Source: a bacterium
Lineage (GTDB): Bacteria > Planctomycetota > SZUA-567
Length of the DNA: 64,000 bases
Reading direction: 5' to 3'
Assembly: GCA_003245715.1 (NCBI GenBank)
Contig: QKCJ01000018.1
Coordinates: 62,001-126,000, forward strand
The notes below the pieces were generated by a model. That model had not been told where the DNA came from and did not search any database. It saw only the letters and a list, made by a program, of their open reading frames with translations. Position numbers and translations under genes: made by a program. The stretch's first letter is position 1, and each line of letters starts with the position of its first letter. Positions 26,469-35,244 of the stretch are shown piece by piece.

Positions 26469-26769
26469 GAGAGAGCTTTGCTTTTTTGGCGATGGAGGGA
26501 TACCGGAGCCGGTTTGGGCGGAGCTTATCGGGAGTCGACATTTTATTTGCTATTGCCGGTTTATGGATGAACGGCATAGGTCTGCACTTTCAGCACAATT
26601 AAGCGTTTGCGGCTTTGTGATTTTTGGCTCTGCGGCGTGGATGTGGCTGGTGCGGGTTTGATCCGGGACGGTTGTGGGCAGGCAGGTTATTGCTGCTAAG
26701 TTTGGCGCGGATTCAGGCGATAGTAAAGATGAATGTGCTTCCGGTACGGGAATTCACGGAGGACATATC

Positions 26770-28539
26770 ATGTATGGCTATTCAAGTGTTAACAATAACC
26801 TTAGCAGTGGTTCATATCGTGCGCTTGGCAATTTAGGCACAATCAAATCTGAGCTTGAGAGCAGTTTGCAGGCGCTGGGTACCGGTTACAAGTACTCAAA
26901 ATCCTCAGACAATCCAGCCGCGGTAGTTGAGATAACCCGTCTTCAGGGGCTTATTGATGCGGCAAAGACAGCTTCTGATAATAATCAGCAGGCTTATTAT
27001 CAGCTCTCGGGGGTAGACTCGGCCGAGTCTGAAATCATCAAGAGAATAATGGAAATCCGTACTGCCGTGCAGGATGCAATCGCCGAGACAGATCCGGCGG
27101 TCAAACAGACGCTGCTGCAGGAAGTCTCAAGCGCCCTTGGCGGAATTGACTCCCTGGCAAATTCTGTATCGGCTGGCGGGAAAAAAGTTCTGGCCGGTGA
27201 GGGTGGCTTTGATATGAGCGACGCGTCTGACCTGCTTGATATTGATGATTCCTACATCCGCTCAGTTCGCAAAAATGCTTATGTGACTACGAGTTTTTCC
27301 GGCTCAAACGCGGCAGAGCAGGCGGTACTTAGCGACGCCTATACTCTGGCTGCAGCTACTGAATCAGTCTTCAAGATCTCAAGCAACTCTGGTGCGCGTA
27401 CAATCCATCTGGCTGGCGGACTCAGCCTTGAACAGGCGCTCTCCCAGATGAACAAGCAACTCCGTGATATTAATGTGCATGTTGACGAAAGTGGGGGCTC
27501 GTTGTATTTTGCCTCTGATGACTTTGGTGATGATGCGGTTGTCGAGTACGAGCATGTCTCCGGTTCACAGCTCCTCAATGGTGGCGACGCAACAGATTAT
27601 GGCAAGACCGGGTCAATCACGGTAAACGGCAAGGTTTATGACCTTGAGGGCGAGACCAATAATAATGAGCCGGAAAAGGCTACGGTTGCAAGTTCTTATG
27701 CTGCAAGTGTTCTGGCCGGGACTACCATTACTATCGCTACCGAAAACCAGACTGGCGCGACTTACACCTTTGCTGTTGATACCACAATTGACGCCACGGC
27801 AATTTCGGCGATGGATACTTTCTTCTCAAATTACGGCGTGCGGGTTTCCGAGGCTGATGGCGAGCTGGTTTTCAGCAGCAAGGAAGAGGGTGAGGGGAGT
27901 GTGGTCCATTATTCCAACACTGGTACCCAGTTGCTTGATGATGGCGCGGATATAACCGAGACCGGGCGTGATTATGATCCGGGAGACGGTTTGGACCTGA
28001 ATATTACGACAGTTGATATCAGTGCGCATTTCTCCTTTGATTCAGATAAAATTCTGAAAAACGCCATATCCGGAGCTGCTCCTGCTGATGTTCACTTCAG
28101 CTTTGAGCCTGAGGGCGGGGTGTACTACCAGATCGGTGATGGCACGGATTATTATGACTCGGTAACTTACGGTTTCAAGGATCTGACCTCTGAGGGGCTG
28201 GGACTAGATCAGCTTGTGGATAATTCATCAGGTTTTTACATGCTGGATAATCCTGAACAGGCTCTGAAACTGGTGGACGCGATACTTGCCGGGGTTGAAG
28301 AGGATTACGGTGCGCTCGGTTCATTTATGAATGATTTCCTTGACGCACAGACGAGTAACCTTGACAGTATGATCGAGGCACTTTCGCAGCAGGAGGAGGA
28401 GCTGGCCGATGTGGATGAGGCTTATGAGACAGCCAAGGTGGCTAAATTGCAGATTCTGCAACAGGCTAATATTTCGTCACTGAGCGCGGAAAATTCGTAT
28501 GCAAACGCGATTGCGCAGCTCTTGCCGTCGATCGGATAA
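26770..28539 (+). CDS. Flagellin (long form, duplicated central domain)
   Basis: 589 aa from ATG 26770 (RBS CGGAGGA); earlier in-frame codons lack an RBS. The N-terminal D0/D1 helix shows LQALGTGYKYSKSSDNPAAVVEITRL, the flagellin counterpart of LSTGLRINSAADDAAGLAI. The C-terminal helix has YETAKVAKLQILQQANISSLSAENSYANAIAQLL, like the conserved flagellin end. The middle (about 200-440) holds two related units, each with a run such as GGSLYFASDDFGDD...GSQLLNGGD and GELVFSSKEEGEG...GTQLLDDGAD, a tandem domain duplication that would face the filament surface. No other flagellar genes in the window. Confidence 0.85.
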   Translation: MYGYSSVNNNLSSGSYRALGNLGTIKSELESSLQALGTGYKYSKSSDNPAAVVEITRLQGLIDAAKTASDNNQQAYYQLSGVDSAESEIIKRIMEIRTAVQDAIAETDPAVKQTLLQEVSSALGGIDSLANSVSAGGKKVLAGEGGFDMSDASDLLDIDDSYIRSVRKNAYVTTSFSGSNAAEQAVLSDAYTLAAATESVFKISSNSGARTIHLAGGLSLEQALSQMNKQLRDINVHVDESGGSLYFASDDFGDDAVVEYEHVSGSQLLNGGDATDYGKTGSITVNGKVYDLEGETNNNEPEKATVASSYAASVLAGTTITIATENQTGATYTFAVDTTIDATAISAMDTFFSNYGVRVSEADGELVFSSKEEGEGSVVHYSNTGTQLLDDGADITETGRDYDPGDGLDLNITTVDISAHFSFDSDKILKNAISGAAPADVHFSFEPEGGVYYQIGDGTDYYDSVTYGFKDLTSEGLGLDQLVDNSSGFYMLDNPEQALKLVDAILAGVEEDYGALGSFMNDFLDAQTSNLDSMIEALSQQEEELADVDEAYETAKVAKLQILQQANISSLSAENSYANAIAQLLPSIG

Positions 28540-28565
28540 AACCGGTTTTTAGCGGGCTGATTTAT

Positions 28566-28594
28566 TTGAAAGTTTAATTTTACTGAGTTATAAT
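28566..28594 (+). promoter_or_regulatory. Sigma70 promoter before small ORF
   Basis: TTGAAA (28566-28571), 17 bp, perfect TATAAT (28589-28594). Start would fall near 28601, leaving a very short leader that begins at the AAGGGG ribosome site. Confidence 0.65.
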
Positions 28595-28612
28595 ATATAT
28601 AAGGGGCTGAAA

Positions 28613-28924
28613 ATGGTTATGGACTCAATGCAAAGCAGAAAACTCTGGGCGGCGCTTAATGATTTTAATTCTTCAGAGGTTTGTGCGGCGGGAGTACGGA
28701 GAAATATTTTCGGTAAAGACACTTTCACCAATAAGGGACACGCGCCCCTTACAGTGGCAAATACCTGCGGCGGGGCAATTCTGCCCAGGATTGAAGAAGA
28801 GATGCAGCGGGCAAGTCTGGTCAAGACTGAAGCTGCTGATATGAGTTCACGGTTGTTTCTGGTTATGCTGATGATTGCCGGCAGTGAAGAGCTGTACAAG
28901 CGGCGTCATCAGGCAACGGCCTGA
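28613..28924 (+). CDS. Small protein of unknown function between flagellins
   Basis: 103 aa, preceded by AAGGGG and by its own strong promoter. No family recognised. N-terminal part polar (NDFNSSEVCAAGVRRNIFGKDTF), then a helix-forming C-terminal half (PRIEEEMQRASLVKTEAADMSSRLFLVMLMIAGSEELYKRR) with a hydrophobic face. Location between two flagellin genes suggests a role in flagellin expression, export or assembly (for instance a chaperone), but nothing in the sequence proves it. Confidence 0.55.
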   Translation: MVMDSMQSRKLWAALNDFNSSEVCAAGVRRNIFGKDTFTNKGHAPLTVANTCGGAILPRIEEEMQRASLVKTEAADMSSRLFLVMLMIAGSEELYKRRHQATA

Positions 28925-28991
28925 AACTTTCAGGTGGCTTGCAGGCCGTCCGGGAACGGGTTTTACGGCGGGGCTTACGCCGGGAAAGGAG

Positions 28992-29069
28992 GGTGTATGT
29001 GAGAGTTTCTCCGGGCAGCGCGGAGAATAAGAAACGCTGCAGGGATGCTACGGAGTTTGAGATCGGGAA
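28992..29069 (+). ncRNA. Structured RNA element E3 in flagellin leader
   Basis: Third family-E copy: GGTGTA at 28992, the core at 29042-29069. Hairpin TTCTCCG (29007-29013) / CGGAGAA (29021-29027) exposes GCAGCG, which is fully complementary to CGCTGC (29035-29040), so a 6-bp pseudoknot is possible. GCA-GGGA-TGC (29039-29048) is a GGA-loop hairpin. It sits about 170 nt before the flagellin start, in the 5' leader, so cis regulation is the simplest reading. Confidence 0.55.
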
Positions 29070-29193
29070 GAGGTAAAAAATTTCCAGCTTCGCAAGCCTC
29101 CTTTAACAGTCCGGGCAAAGGGATTTTGCCGGGGCAGTTACAGAGTTCTATGGATAGGCTCTGTATTTCAGGGAAGATGCGTGAAATGCGCAG

Positions 29194-29220
29194 CCGGTGC
29201 AAAATAAGAGAACGCACCGG
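29194..29220 (+). other. Hairpin just upstream of flagellin ribosome site
   Basis: CCGGTGC pairs with GCACCGG (7 bp, 13-nt loop), ending 7 nt before AAGGAGG. A weaker alternative pairing of AGAGAAC-type bases with GTTCTT would open it. Suits control of translation, but the alternative is not strong. Confidence 0.45.
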
Positions 29221-29240
29221 TTCTTCAAGGAGGAATTATT

Positions 29241-30092
29241 ATGGCACTTTTTGATATGAATACTTCAATGTCAGCAAGCATGGCAAGCTCATTGAACAGC
29301 CTAAACAGCATTAACCGTCTGGCAACTAACTCACTCAAGCGTCTTGAGACAGGTCAGAAATTTACCCACGCAGCAGATGATCCAAGTTCTGTTGTCAAGG
29401 CCGGAAAGCTCTCTGGTAACATGACAGCAAACCAGTCTGCGATTAACCGTAATAATGGTTACATGGGTGACCTTGAAGGTGTTATGCAGTCACAGGATGC
29501 GGTTCTCGGTATTCTCAATGACATGAAAGACACGCTTAATGAGTTGGTTTCGGCAACTGACGGTCAGGACGCAATTGGCGCTAAATATGATGCTCTAGTT
29601 GGTTCAATTGCCGGTATTGTCGGGAATGTCGGTTTTAACGGCACACAGGTGGTTGGTACAGGTTCTGCTGTTACCTCATCGGTTGTGGTTAATGCGGGCG
29701 GTGGTGTTACCGGTGCAACCGGCGGTAGTTTTAGTCTGGTCTTTGATGACCTGACAGCCAGTACTTTAGGTGTCACAACAACTGCGGCTACGATTAAAGA
29801 TGCAACAACAGCTACAGCTGAATTGGCCAAGGTCGACACCGCTATCGGCAAGGTTATGACTGCCAGTGCCAAGGTTGGCGCTGGTTATGATGTCCTGCAG
29901 TCAAATAATGATATCATGTCATCGGCATTGACTGGCTGGTCGCAGTCATTCAGCAGCCTTGTCAGTGTTAATGATGCGGCAGAGTCGTCGATATTGTCCT
30001 CGCTGCAGAACAGACAGTCGGCAGTTCAGGCGTCAATGAGTTATCAGGCCCAGTTTAATGCAAGTATGTCTTCAATCAGTTTTATGGCTTAG
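29241..30092 (+). CDS. Flagellin (short form)
   Basis: 283 aa, excellent RBS AAGGAGG. N-terminal helix SINRLATNSLKRLETGQKFTHAADDPSSVVKAGKLSG is the flagellin D0/D1 motif (AADD before the conserved Pro/Ser). GDLEGVMQSQDAVLGILNDMKDTLNELVSATDG is the second D1 helix. The C terminus (SLVSVNDAAESSILSSLQNRQSAVQASMSYQAQFNASMSS) matches the returning helix. The central variable region is short and Thr/Val/Ala/Gly-rich, with many Ser/Thr that could carry sugars. It has a long structured leader. Confidence 0.8.
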   Translation: MALFDMNTSMSASMASSLNSLNSINRLATNSLKRLETGQKFTHAADDPSSVVKAGKLSGNMTANQSAINRNNGYMGDLEGVMQSQDAVLGILNDMKDTLNELVSATDGQDAIGAKYDALVGSIAGIVGNVGFNGTQVVGTGSAVTSSVVVNAGGGVTGATGGSFSLVFDDLTASTLGVTTTAATIKDATTATAELAKVDTAIGKVMTASAKVGAGYDVLQSNNDIMSSALTGWSQSFSSLVSVNDAAESSILSSLQNRQSAVQASMSYQAQFNASMSSISFMA

Positions 30093-30210
30093 TTTGAGCC
30101 TGCCGTTTTACCGGTTGATGTGCGGCTTTATCAACTTTAGCCAGAAAAACAGGGTAAATTGTTAAAGCAGGCCGTAAAAACGGCGATAATTAAAACTTTT
30201 TTGGAGACTA

Positions 30211-30240
30211 TTGAAAGGAATGGGCTGATTCCGGTATAAT
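30211..30240 (+). promoter_or_regulatory. Sigma70 promoter of flagellin-like gene
   Basis: TTGAAA (30211-30216), 18 bp, TATAAT (30235-30240). Downstream TGGCCGT and ACGGCCA can pair in the leader before RBS AGGGAGGG. Confidence 0.65.
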
Positions 30241-30316
30241 ATAGTTAGGAGATGGCCGTAACAGTAAATTAAACGGATTGATTGTACGGCCAGTATATTT
30301 CAGGGAGGGAATAAAA

Positions 30317-31135
30317 ATGACCGCTAATATAGGGTTTAATCCTCAGATAAACCAACCTAACCAACAACCGGTACAGCAGTCGTCTGAGCAGCAGAACAGT
30401 AATGATGCTGCGAAGGCTGGGGCTGAGCGGGCCAAGGAGAATCAGGGTTCTCTGAGGCAGGCGGCTGACGTTGCGGAGCTGAGCAATCAGGCTATCAAGA
30501 GACAGGCTGAGTCTGGCGGGGTTTCCCCGACTGCCCGGATGGATCTTGCGCGTCTGAGTGAAATGCAGAATAATCTTGATACTGTTGAGCAGAGGGTGAG
30601 GGATGTTGCCAATTCAGCAACGGCTGTAGCTGATGGCGGCATGTCTTCAGATCAGATAACCCAGGCTCAGCAGCGGGTTTCGGATAATCTTAACCAGGTC
30701 AATGAAATTGGTCGGGGGCTTGCTGAGGAAGCTCAGAAACTCCAGACCAGGCCTGCGCCGATATCCGGCCGTCTTGAGATTGTTGTCAATACTGAAGATC
30801 TCGGACGGATTGAGGTTGTTCCGGGAGAGAGTATCTCGATGGCTGATATTCAGCCGGAGGGAAAGGCGTCACTCGGCACTGACCCCAAGCTTGCTGCACG
30901 TAGCGCCCAGAAGGCGCTTGAAGAGGTTTCGGCAATGCGGACTGAAGTTGCTAATGTTGCATCTGCTGTTTCGGGATTCAATATTGGCGGCGCGGAAGGG
31001 ACATTGATGTCTGGCCAGACAGCCTCGCAAATTGCGCAGGATATGGTTGGCAATGCTGTTAATAATCCGGGTGCGTTACTTGAAGCGGCAGCCGGTATTT
31101 CAACAGGCAACGCTTTGTCTCTGCTCTCAAGCTAG
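30317..31135 (+). CDS. Flagellin-like helical protein
   Basis: 272 aa from ATG 30317 (RBS AGGGAGGG). Gln/Asn-rich N terminus, then long helices. LSEMQNNLDTVEQRVRDVANSATAVADGGMSSDQITQAQQRVSDNLNQVNEI resembles the D1 helix pair of flagellin, and SAQKALEEVSAMRTEVANVASAVSGFNI resembles the returning C-terminal D1 helix (compare ALxxVSSxRAxLGAxQNRL). The usual D0 ends are missing. It may be a minor flagellin, a capping or hook-associated variant, or an unrelated coiled-coil protein. Terminated by a strong hairpin. Confidence 0.5.
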   Translation: MTANIGFNPQINQPNQQPVQQSSEQQNSNDAAKAGAERAKENQGSLRQAADVAELSNQAIKRQAESGGVSPTARMDLARLSEMQNNLDTVEQRVRDVANSATAVADGGMSSDQITQAQQRVSDNLNQVNEIGRGLAEEAQKLQTRPAPISGRLEIVVNTEDLGRIEVVPGESISMADIQPEGKASLGTDPKLAARSAQKALEEVSAMRTEVANVASAVSGFNIGGAEGTLMSGQTASQIAQDMVGNAVNNPGALLEAAAGISTGNALSLLSS

Positions 31136-31178
31136 CTCTGTGTATAAAAGTACCAGTAGTTGAAGGGTTGTATAACAT

Positions 31179-31206
31179 AACGCTCCGGCCAGTCCGGAGC
31201 GTTTTT
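31179..31206 (+). terminator. Terminator after flagellin-like gene
   Basis: ACGCTCCGG pairs with CCGGAGCGT around a 5-nt loop, then TTTT. Confidence 0.9.
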
Positions 31207-31280
31207 GTATTGGTGCGTTATGAGTAGCGGTTATTTATTCATGCTTGCAACCGGCCGGCTCAAATCATAAAATCATTACC

Positions 31281-33500
31281 ATGATAAATTCAGATGAAAA
31301 AAATCACGCAGATTTTCAGGCTTCACTAAGCCACGCAATGGAGCATTACCGCGCAGGCAGAACTTCGCAGGCGCAGGCGCTTTTTGCCGCTCTGACAGAA
31401 AATTTTCCTGATAACTATGAAGGCTGGTACTGGCTTGGTAATTGTTTCTCGCGGGTTGCGGACCATGAGGCGCTGGTTCAGGCTGCGCGGATGTATAGCC
31501 GCGGGCGGCAGTTGAAACCTGATGACTTCATGCTGCTTTTTCAGTATGGCTGCACGCTGCAGGAACTTGGCGAGTGGGGGCAGGCGATTGAAGTTCTTGA
31601 GAATACGCTTAAACTTAAACCGCAGTATGCGCGCGCGCTCTGCACTCTGGCAATTTGTCAGGCCCGGACTGGCAATAAACCGGCGGCGGCGGATTCTTTT
31701 CTCCGGGCGGTAAATATCGAGAAAGATAACTCGCTCATTCTGGCGCAGTATGGATATTTTCTTGAGGATGAGGGTGAGTATGCGCAGGCTGCTCAGGTGC
31801 TTGAGGAGGCGGTCAGAAAATCAAATTATGACGGGGCGTACTCGGCGGGGCTTGGTCGGGTGTTGTTGCAGCTTGGTCGGGTTGAGGAGTGTAACCGGGT
31901 CGTTGCGGAGTCTTTTAAGTTAAATCCGAACCACCCTGATTTGTTTGTCACAAGGGGGCTGGCGCTGGTTGCGCTTGGTGGCGAGGCTGATTGTCTGGCG
32001 GCGGCTGATTATTATGATCGTGCGCTGGTGGTAAGGCCGGGGGCGGATGATATTCTGGCGCTTAAAGCTATTGCCCTGCATAAGGCCGGAGCGATGACCG
32101 ATGCGCTTGAGACCATGGAGCGCGCGCTGGTGATATGTGAAAAACGATCTTCACATTATCTGAATTACGCAAACATTCTGCTCTCGGCGGCACAGGCCGA
32201 GAAAGCTGTAGCCGCCGCGCAGCGGGCGGTTGAGCTGGATAATTCTGACTGTAGGGCGTACAGTAATTTTCTTTTTTATCTGCATTATACAAGTGCGGCC
32301 AAACGCGAAGATCTGCTGCGGCTGCATCGGCAATGGTCTGAGCATTATTCTGCCGGACTTGTGATTAACAGCCGCGATAATCTTGTTGCCCGGCTGGACA
32401 AGGGGCGTGAAAAAGTACGTATTGGTTTTGTCTCGGGTGATTTACGTGCGCATGCGGTAGCGTTTTTTCTTCTGCCGCTGTTGTCTGGGCTTGATCGTGG
32501 GGTATTTGAAATTTACTGCTACTCGAATTTTCCGTCTGAGGATAATGTCAGCAGGCAGATAAAAAATTACTCTGATTCGTGGTGCAATATTTCAGCGCAG
32601 AATGATGACGCTGCGTGCGAAAAAATTATTTCCGATAATCTTAATATCGTGATTGATTTGTCGGGGCATACTGCCGGCAGCAGGCTGAGTTTGTTTCTGC
32701 GCCGCCTTGCGCCGGTGCAGGTTAGCTGGCTTGGTTATCCTGACACGACCGGTCTGGCAGAGATGGATTACCGGATTGTTGATGAGTGTGTGGAACTTGA
32801 GGGGGGTGGCGATAGTTATTCGACTGAGGAACTCCTGCGCCTTGTGGGCGGATTTCACTGTTATATCCCGCCGAAAGATTGCCCGGAAGTGACGGCTTTG
32901 CCGTGTGCGCGAAACGGTTATATTACTTTTGGCTCGTTTAATAACGCCGCGAAGATTTCTCCGGATTCTGTGCAGCTCTGGAGCAGGGTGTTGGTGGCAG
33001 TTACGGGCAGCAGACTATTTCTTAAAGCGCATGGCCTTGGTGATAGCGGGGTGCAGAATGATCTGCGTACGCGTTTTGAAAGAGAAGGTGTTTCCGGGGA
33101 GAGGATAATTTTTGCCGGGAAAAACGGTAGCGTGCATGAGCATCTCGCGCGTTATGGTGATATTGATATTTGTCTTGATACCTTTCCTTATTGCGGGACG
33201 ACGACGACCTGTGAGGCGTTGTGGATGGGGCGTGAGGTGGTGAGTCTTGTCGGAGAGCGTCATGCGGCGCGGATGGGATTGTCGCTTTTAAGCTCGGCCG
33301 GGCTTGTCGGGAATGCTTGTAGTGATGTTGAGGGTTACGTGCGCCGCTGTGTTCTGCTGGCTACCGATACAGGCGGATTACAGCAGGGAAGCTTGAGTTT
33401 GAGGGACAAGCTGAAAAAATCCAGGCTCTGTGATGTTGCGTCTTTCGCCCGAAGATACGGGGAAAAACTATTGTATATAAACTCAAAAGCCTTATCATAA
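31281..33500 (+). CDS. TPR O-GlcNAc transferase (GT41), probable flagellin glycosyltransferase
   Basis: 739 aa from ATG 31281; no clear RBS, and a TTG 12 codons earlier is possible. Residues 1-360 form about eight to ten TPRs (e.g. ALFAALTENFPDNYEGWYWLGNCF). The GT41 catalytic part (about 385-739) has IGFVSGDLRAHAVAFFLLPLL, VIDLSGHTAGSRLSLFLRRLAPVQVSWLGYPDTTGL, and DICLDTFPYCGTTTTCEALWMGREVVSL. Such soluble enzymes add a sugar from a UDP donor to Ser/Thr. Placement right after three flagellin-type genes makes flagellin the likely target, as for FlmG-like enzymes. Confidence 0.85.
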   Translation: MINSDEKNHADFQASLSHAMEHYRAGRTSQAQALFAALTENFPDNYEGWYWLGNCFSRVADHEALVQAARMYSRGRQLKPDDFMLLFQYGCTLQELGEWGQAIEVLENTLKLKPQYARALCTLAICQARTGNKPAAADSFLRAVNIEKDNSLILAQYGYFLEDEGEYAQAAQVLEEAVRKSNYDGAYSAGLGRVLLQLGRVEECNRVVAESFKLNPNHPDLFVTRGLALVALGGEADCLAAADYYDRALVVRPGADDILALKAIALHKAGAMTDALETMERALVICEKRSSHYLNYANILLSAAQAEKAVAAAQRAVELDNSDCRAYSNFLFYLHYTSAAKREDLLRLHRQWSEHYSAGLVINSRDNLVARLDKGREKVRIGFVSGDLRAHAVAFFLLPLLSGLDRGVFEIYCYSNFPSEDNVSRQIKNYSDSWCNISAQNDDAACEKIISDNLNIVIDLSGHTAGSRLSLFLRRLAPVQVSWLGYPDTTGLAEMDYRIVDECVELEGGGDSYSTEELLRLVGGFHCYIPPKDCPEVTALPCARNGYITFGSFNNAAKISPDSVQLWSRVLVAVTGSRLFLKAHGLGDSGVQNDLRTRFEREGVSGERIIFAGKNGSVHEHLARYGDIDICLDTFPYCGTTTTCEALWMGREVVSLVGERHAARMGLSLLSSAGLVGNACSDVEGYVRRCVLLATDTGGLQQGSLSLRDKLKKSRLCDVASFARRYGEKLLYINSKALS

Positions 33501-33584
33501 ATAACTTGTTATAAATGAATAACCCCGGTTATTTGCACGAATAATTACTGACAGACAAAACCAGAAATAGCTAAGGACCCAGAA

Positions 33585-34649
33585 ATGGCTGACAAACAGA
33601 AACGAATTCTCACCGGTGACCGCCCTACAGGACAGCTTCACCTTGGACATTATGTCGGATCACTGAAAAAGCGTGTTGAGCTGCAGAACGAGTATGATAC
33701 AAACCTGATTATCGCCGACCTGCATATGCTGACAACAAAACCGACGCATGACGACATTGCCGCTATCGCCACAAACGCACGCAGTCTGGTTACTGCTTAT
33801 CTGGCTGCCGGTATCGATCCGGAGAATGTTAATATTTATCTTCAGTCGGCGATCCCGGAAGTTTGCGAGCTGAACCTGATTTTTGAGATGCTGGTAACGG
33901 TTAATCGTCTGCAGCGTGTGCCGTCACTTAAGGATATGGCCAAGGCTGCGAATATGAGTGATGAAGAGATGCCGTTTGGCCTGCTTGGTTATCCGGTGCT
34001 GCAGGCGGCGGATATTCTTGGCCCGCGGGCGAATCTTGTGCCGGTCGGCAAGGATAACGAGAGCCATATCGAAGTGACCCGCGAAATCGCGCGCCGTTTT
34101 AATAACCTTTATGGCGAGGTCTTCCCGATCCCTGATGCGATGATTGGTGAGGTGCCGACACTGGTTGGTATTGACGGTCAGGCGAAGATGAGTAAGTCGC
34201 TTGGCAATTGCATTTATCTTAATGATGATGAGAATACCGTTAACAAGAAGGTCAGGAAGATGTACACCGACCCCAACCGGGTGAGTGCGGATGTTCCGGG
34301 GCAGGTCGAGGGCAATCCGGTCTTTATTTATCATGACGCGTTTAATCCTGACAAGGCGCAGGTTGAGGATTTTAAGACCCGTTACCGCGAAGGGCGCATT
34401 GGCGATGTTGAGGTCAAGGAGGCGCTGGCGGGGGCGGTTAATAACGTTCTTGAGCCGATGCGCAAGCGTGCGGTTGAGATCGAGGCTGATACCGGTTATG
34501 TCGATCAGGTTATCATGGACGGCACGATGAAGGTGCGGGAGATGTTTGTCGAGACGATGCGCGAAGTCAAGAAGGCAATGGGGTTACGTTCGGTAATGAA
34601 TTCAATTTCGCGTAAAGCCGAGACGCGCCGCAAGAAGTTGGGGCTGTAG
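33585..34649 (+). CDS. trpS: Tryptophanyl-tRNA synthetase
   Basis: 354 aa, class I synthetase. HIGH-type motif [14 protein letters not shown] near residues 15-27 and KMSKS in AKMSKSLGN near 205. [17 protein letters not shown]-type ([18 protein letters not shown]) ATP/Trp site region is present. Charges tRNA-Trp. Good RBS AAGGACCC. It stands alone, without trp biosynthesis genes. Confidence 0.96.
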   Translation: MADKQKRILTGDRPTGQLHLGHYVGSLKKRVELQNEYDTNLIIADLHMLTTKPTHDDIAAIATNARSLVTAYLAAGIDPENVNIYLQSAIPEVCELNLIFEMLVTVNRLQRVPSLKDMAKAANMSDEEMPFGLLGYPVLQAADILGPRANLVPVGKDNESHIEVTREIARRFNNLYGEVFPIPDAMIGEVPTLVGIDGQAKMSKSLGNCIYLNDDENTVNKKVRKMYTDPNRVSADVPGQVEGNPVFIYHDAFNPDKAQVEDFKTRYREGRIGDVEVKEALAGAVNNVLEPMRKRAVEIEADTGYVDQVIMDGTMKVREMFVETMREVKKAMGLRSVMNSISRKAETRRKKLGL

Positions 34650-34710
34650 GTTGGGTGTGAATAATAAAATGTCGGGCGAATGAAGTATGGTTTGAAGGGG
34701 GAGGTTATTA

Positions 34711-35199
34711 ATGCGTAAGGAAAAATCAAAAGTAAGGTTGCCGCTTTATCTGAAGGTGTTTTTGGTCGGCCTTGGGGTCTCAATTATTTCGTGGGGTAGT
34801 TTTTATCTTTATTATCAGTTTTTTCTCAGCCCTGAGGATAAGATAAAGAGTTCTATTTCGCTAATTGTTTTATCTGCCGAGCAAAAGGCTGCCAAGGCGG
34901 TGATGCTGCAGATTTCTGAAAATTATTCTGACTCGGTCGGGCAGGATAAAAAAATGCTTGGGCAGAATATGCGTTACTGGTGCGCGAAAAATCTGCAGGA
35001 GGAGATTGATATCAATGTTGATGATATCAAAATTGAGCTTGCCCCGGATAAGAAAAGCGCGGACGTCACCTTTACCGTTTCTGGCAACAAGCCTGTTGAG
35101 GCGGTTCTGAAGTACGCGCGCAGTAACGGAAAATTCAGAATCAAATATGTTGATGAAAATGGATTGTGGCAGATAAGCCATTATGAGCCGGTTAAATAA
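34711..35199 (+). CDS. Membrane-anchored NTF2-like protein, unknown
   Basis: 162 aa, RBS GGGGGAGG. One membrane segment (about 10-32: LKVFLVGLGVSIISWGSFYLYYQFF), then an outer domain of about 110 residues. The pattern of two helices followed by alternating strands (IKIELAPDKKSADVTFTVSG, ending ENGLWQISHYEP) suggests an NTF2-like fold. No catalytic residues seen. Lies between trpS and a permease gene on the same strand. Confidence 0.55.
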   Translation: MRKEKSKVRLPLYLKVFLVGLGVSIISWGSFYLYYQFFLSPEDKIKSSISLIVLSAEQKAAKAVMLQISENYSDSVGQDKKMLGQNMRYWCAKNLQEEIDINVDDIKIELAPDKKSADVTFTVSGNKPVEAVLKYARSNGKFRIKYVDENGLWQISHYEPVK

Positions 35200-35244
35200 T
35201 TTTCTTTTTTAGTGTCCTGGGTTCGTTATTTTTGAGGGTTATGG

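Larger units (their letters stand above)
25936..26769. other. Non-coding leader region before first flagellin
   Basis: Contains a long hairpin (26099-26139), a 17-bp palindrome (26375-26391) and a terminator-like hairpin (26437-26468), listed separately. Small frames here show no ribosome site or familiar sequence. GGGTTTGATCCGGGA near 26655 distantly resembles the family-E core. Confidence 0.45.

Noticed and set aside
24657-26661. Several 60-80 codon frames on both strands in the gene-free region
   Set aside because: None has a ribosome site and a plausible protein sequence, and some overlap the structured RNA elements.
29001-29240. Sigma28 or sigma54 promoter of the flagellin genes
   Set aside because: I looked for TAAA-N15-GCCGATAA and GG-N10-GC patterns and found no convincing match; the best promoters seen are sigma70-like.
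26770-31135. Prophage or tail-fibre origin for the flagellin-like proteins
   Set aside because: No integrase, capsid, terminase or tail genes; N- and C-terminal motifs match flagellin.
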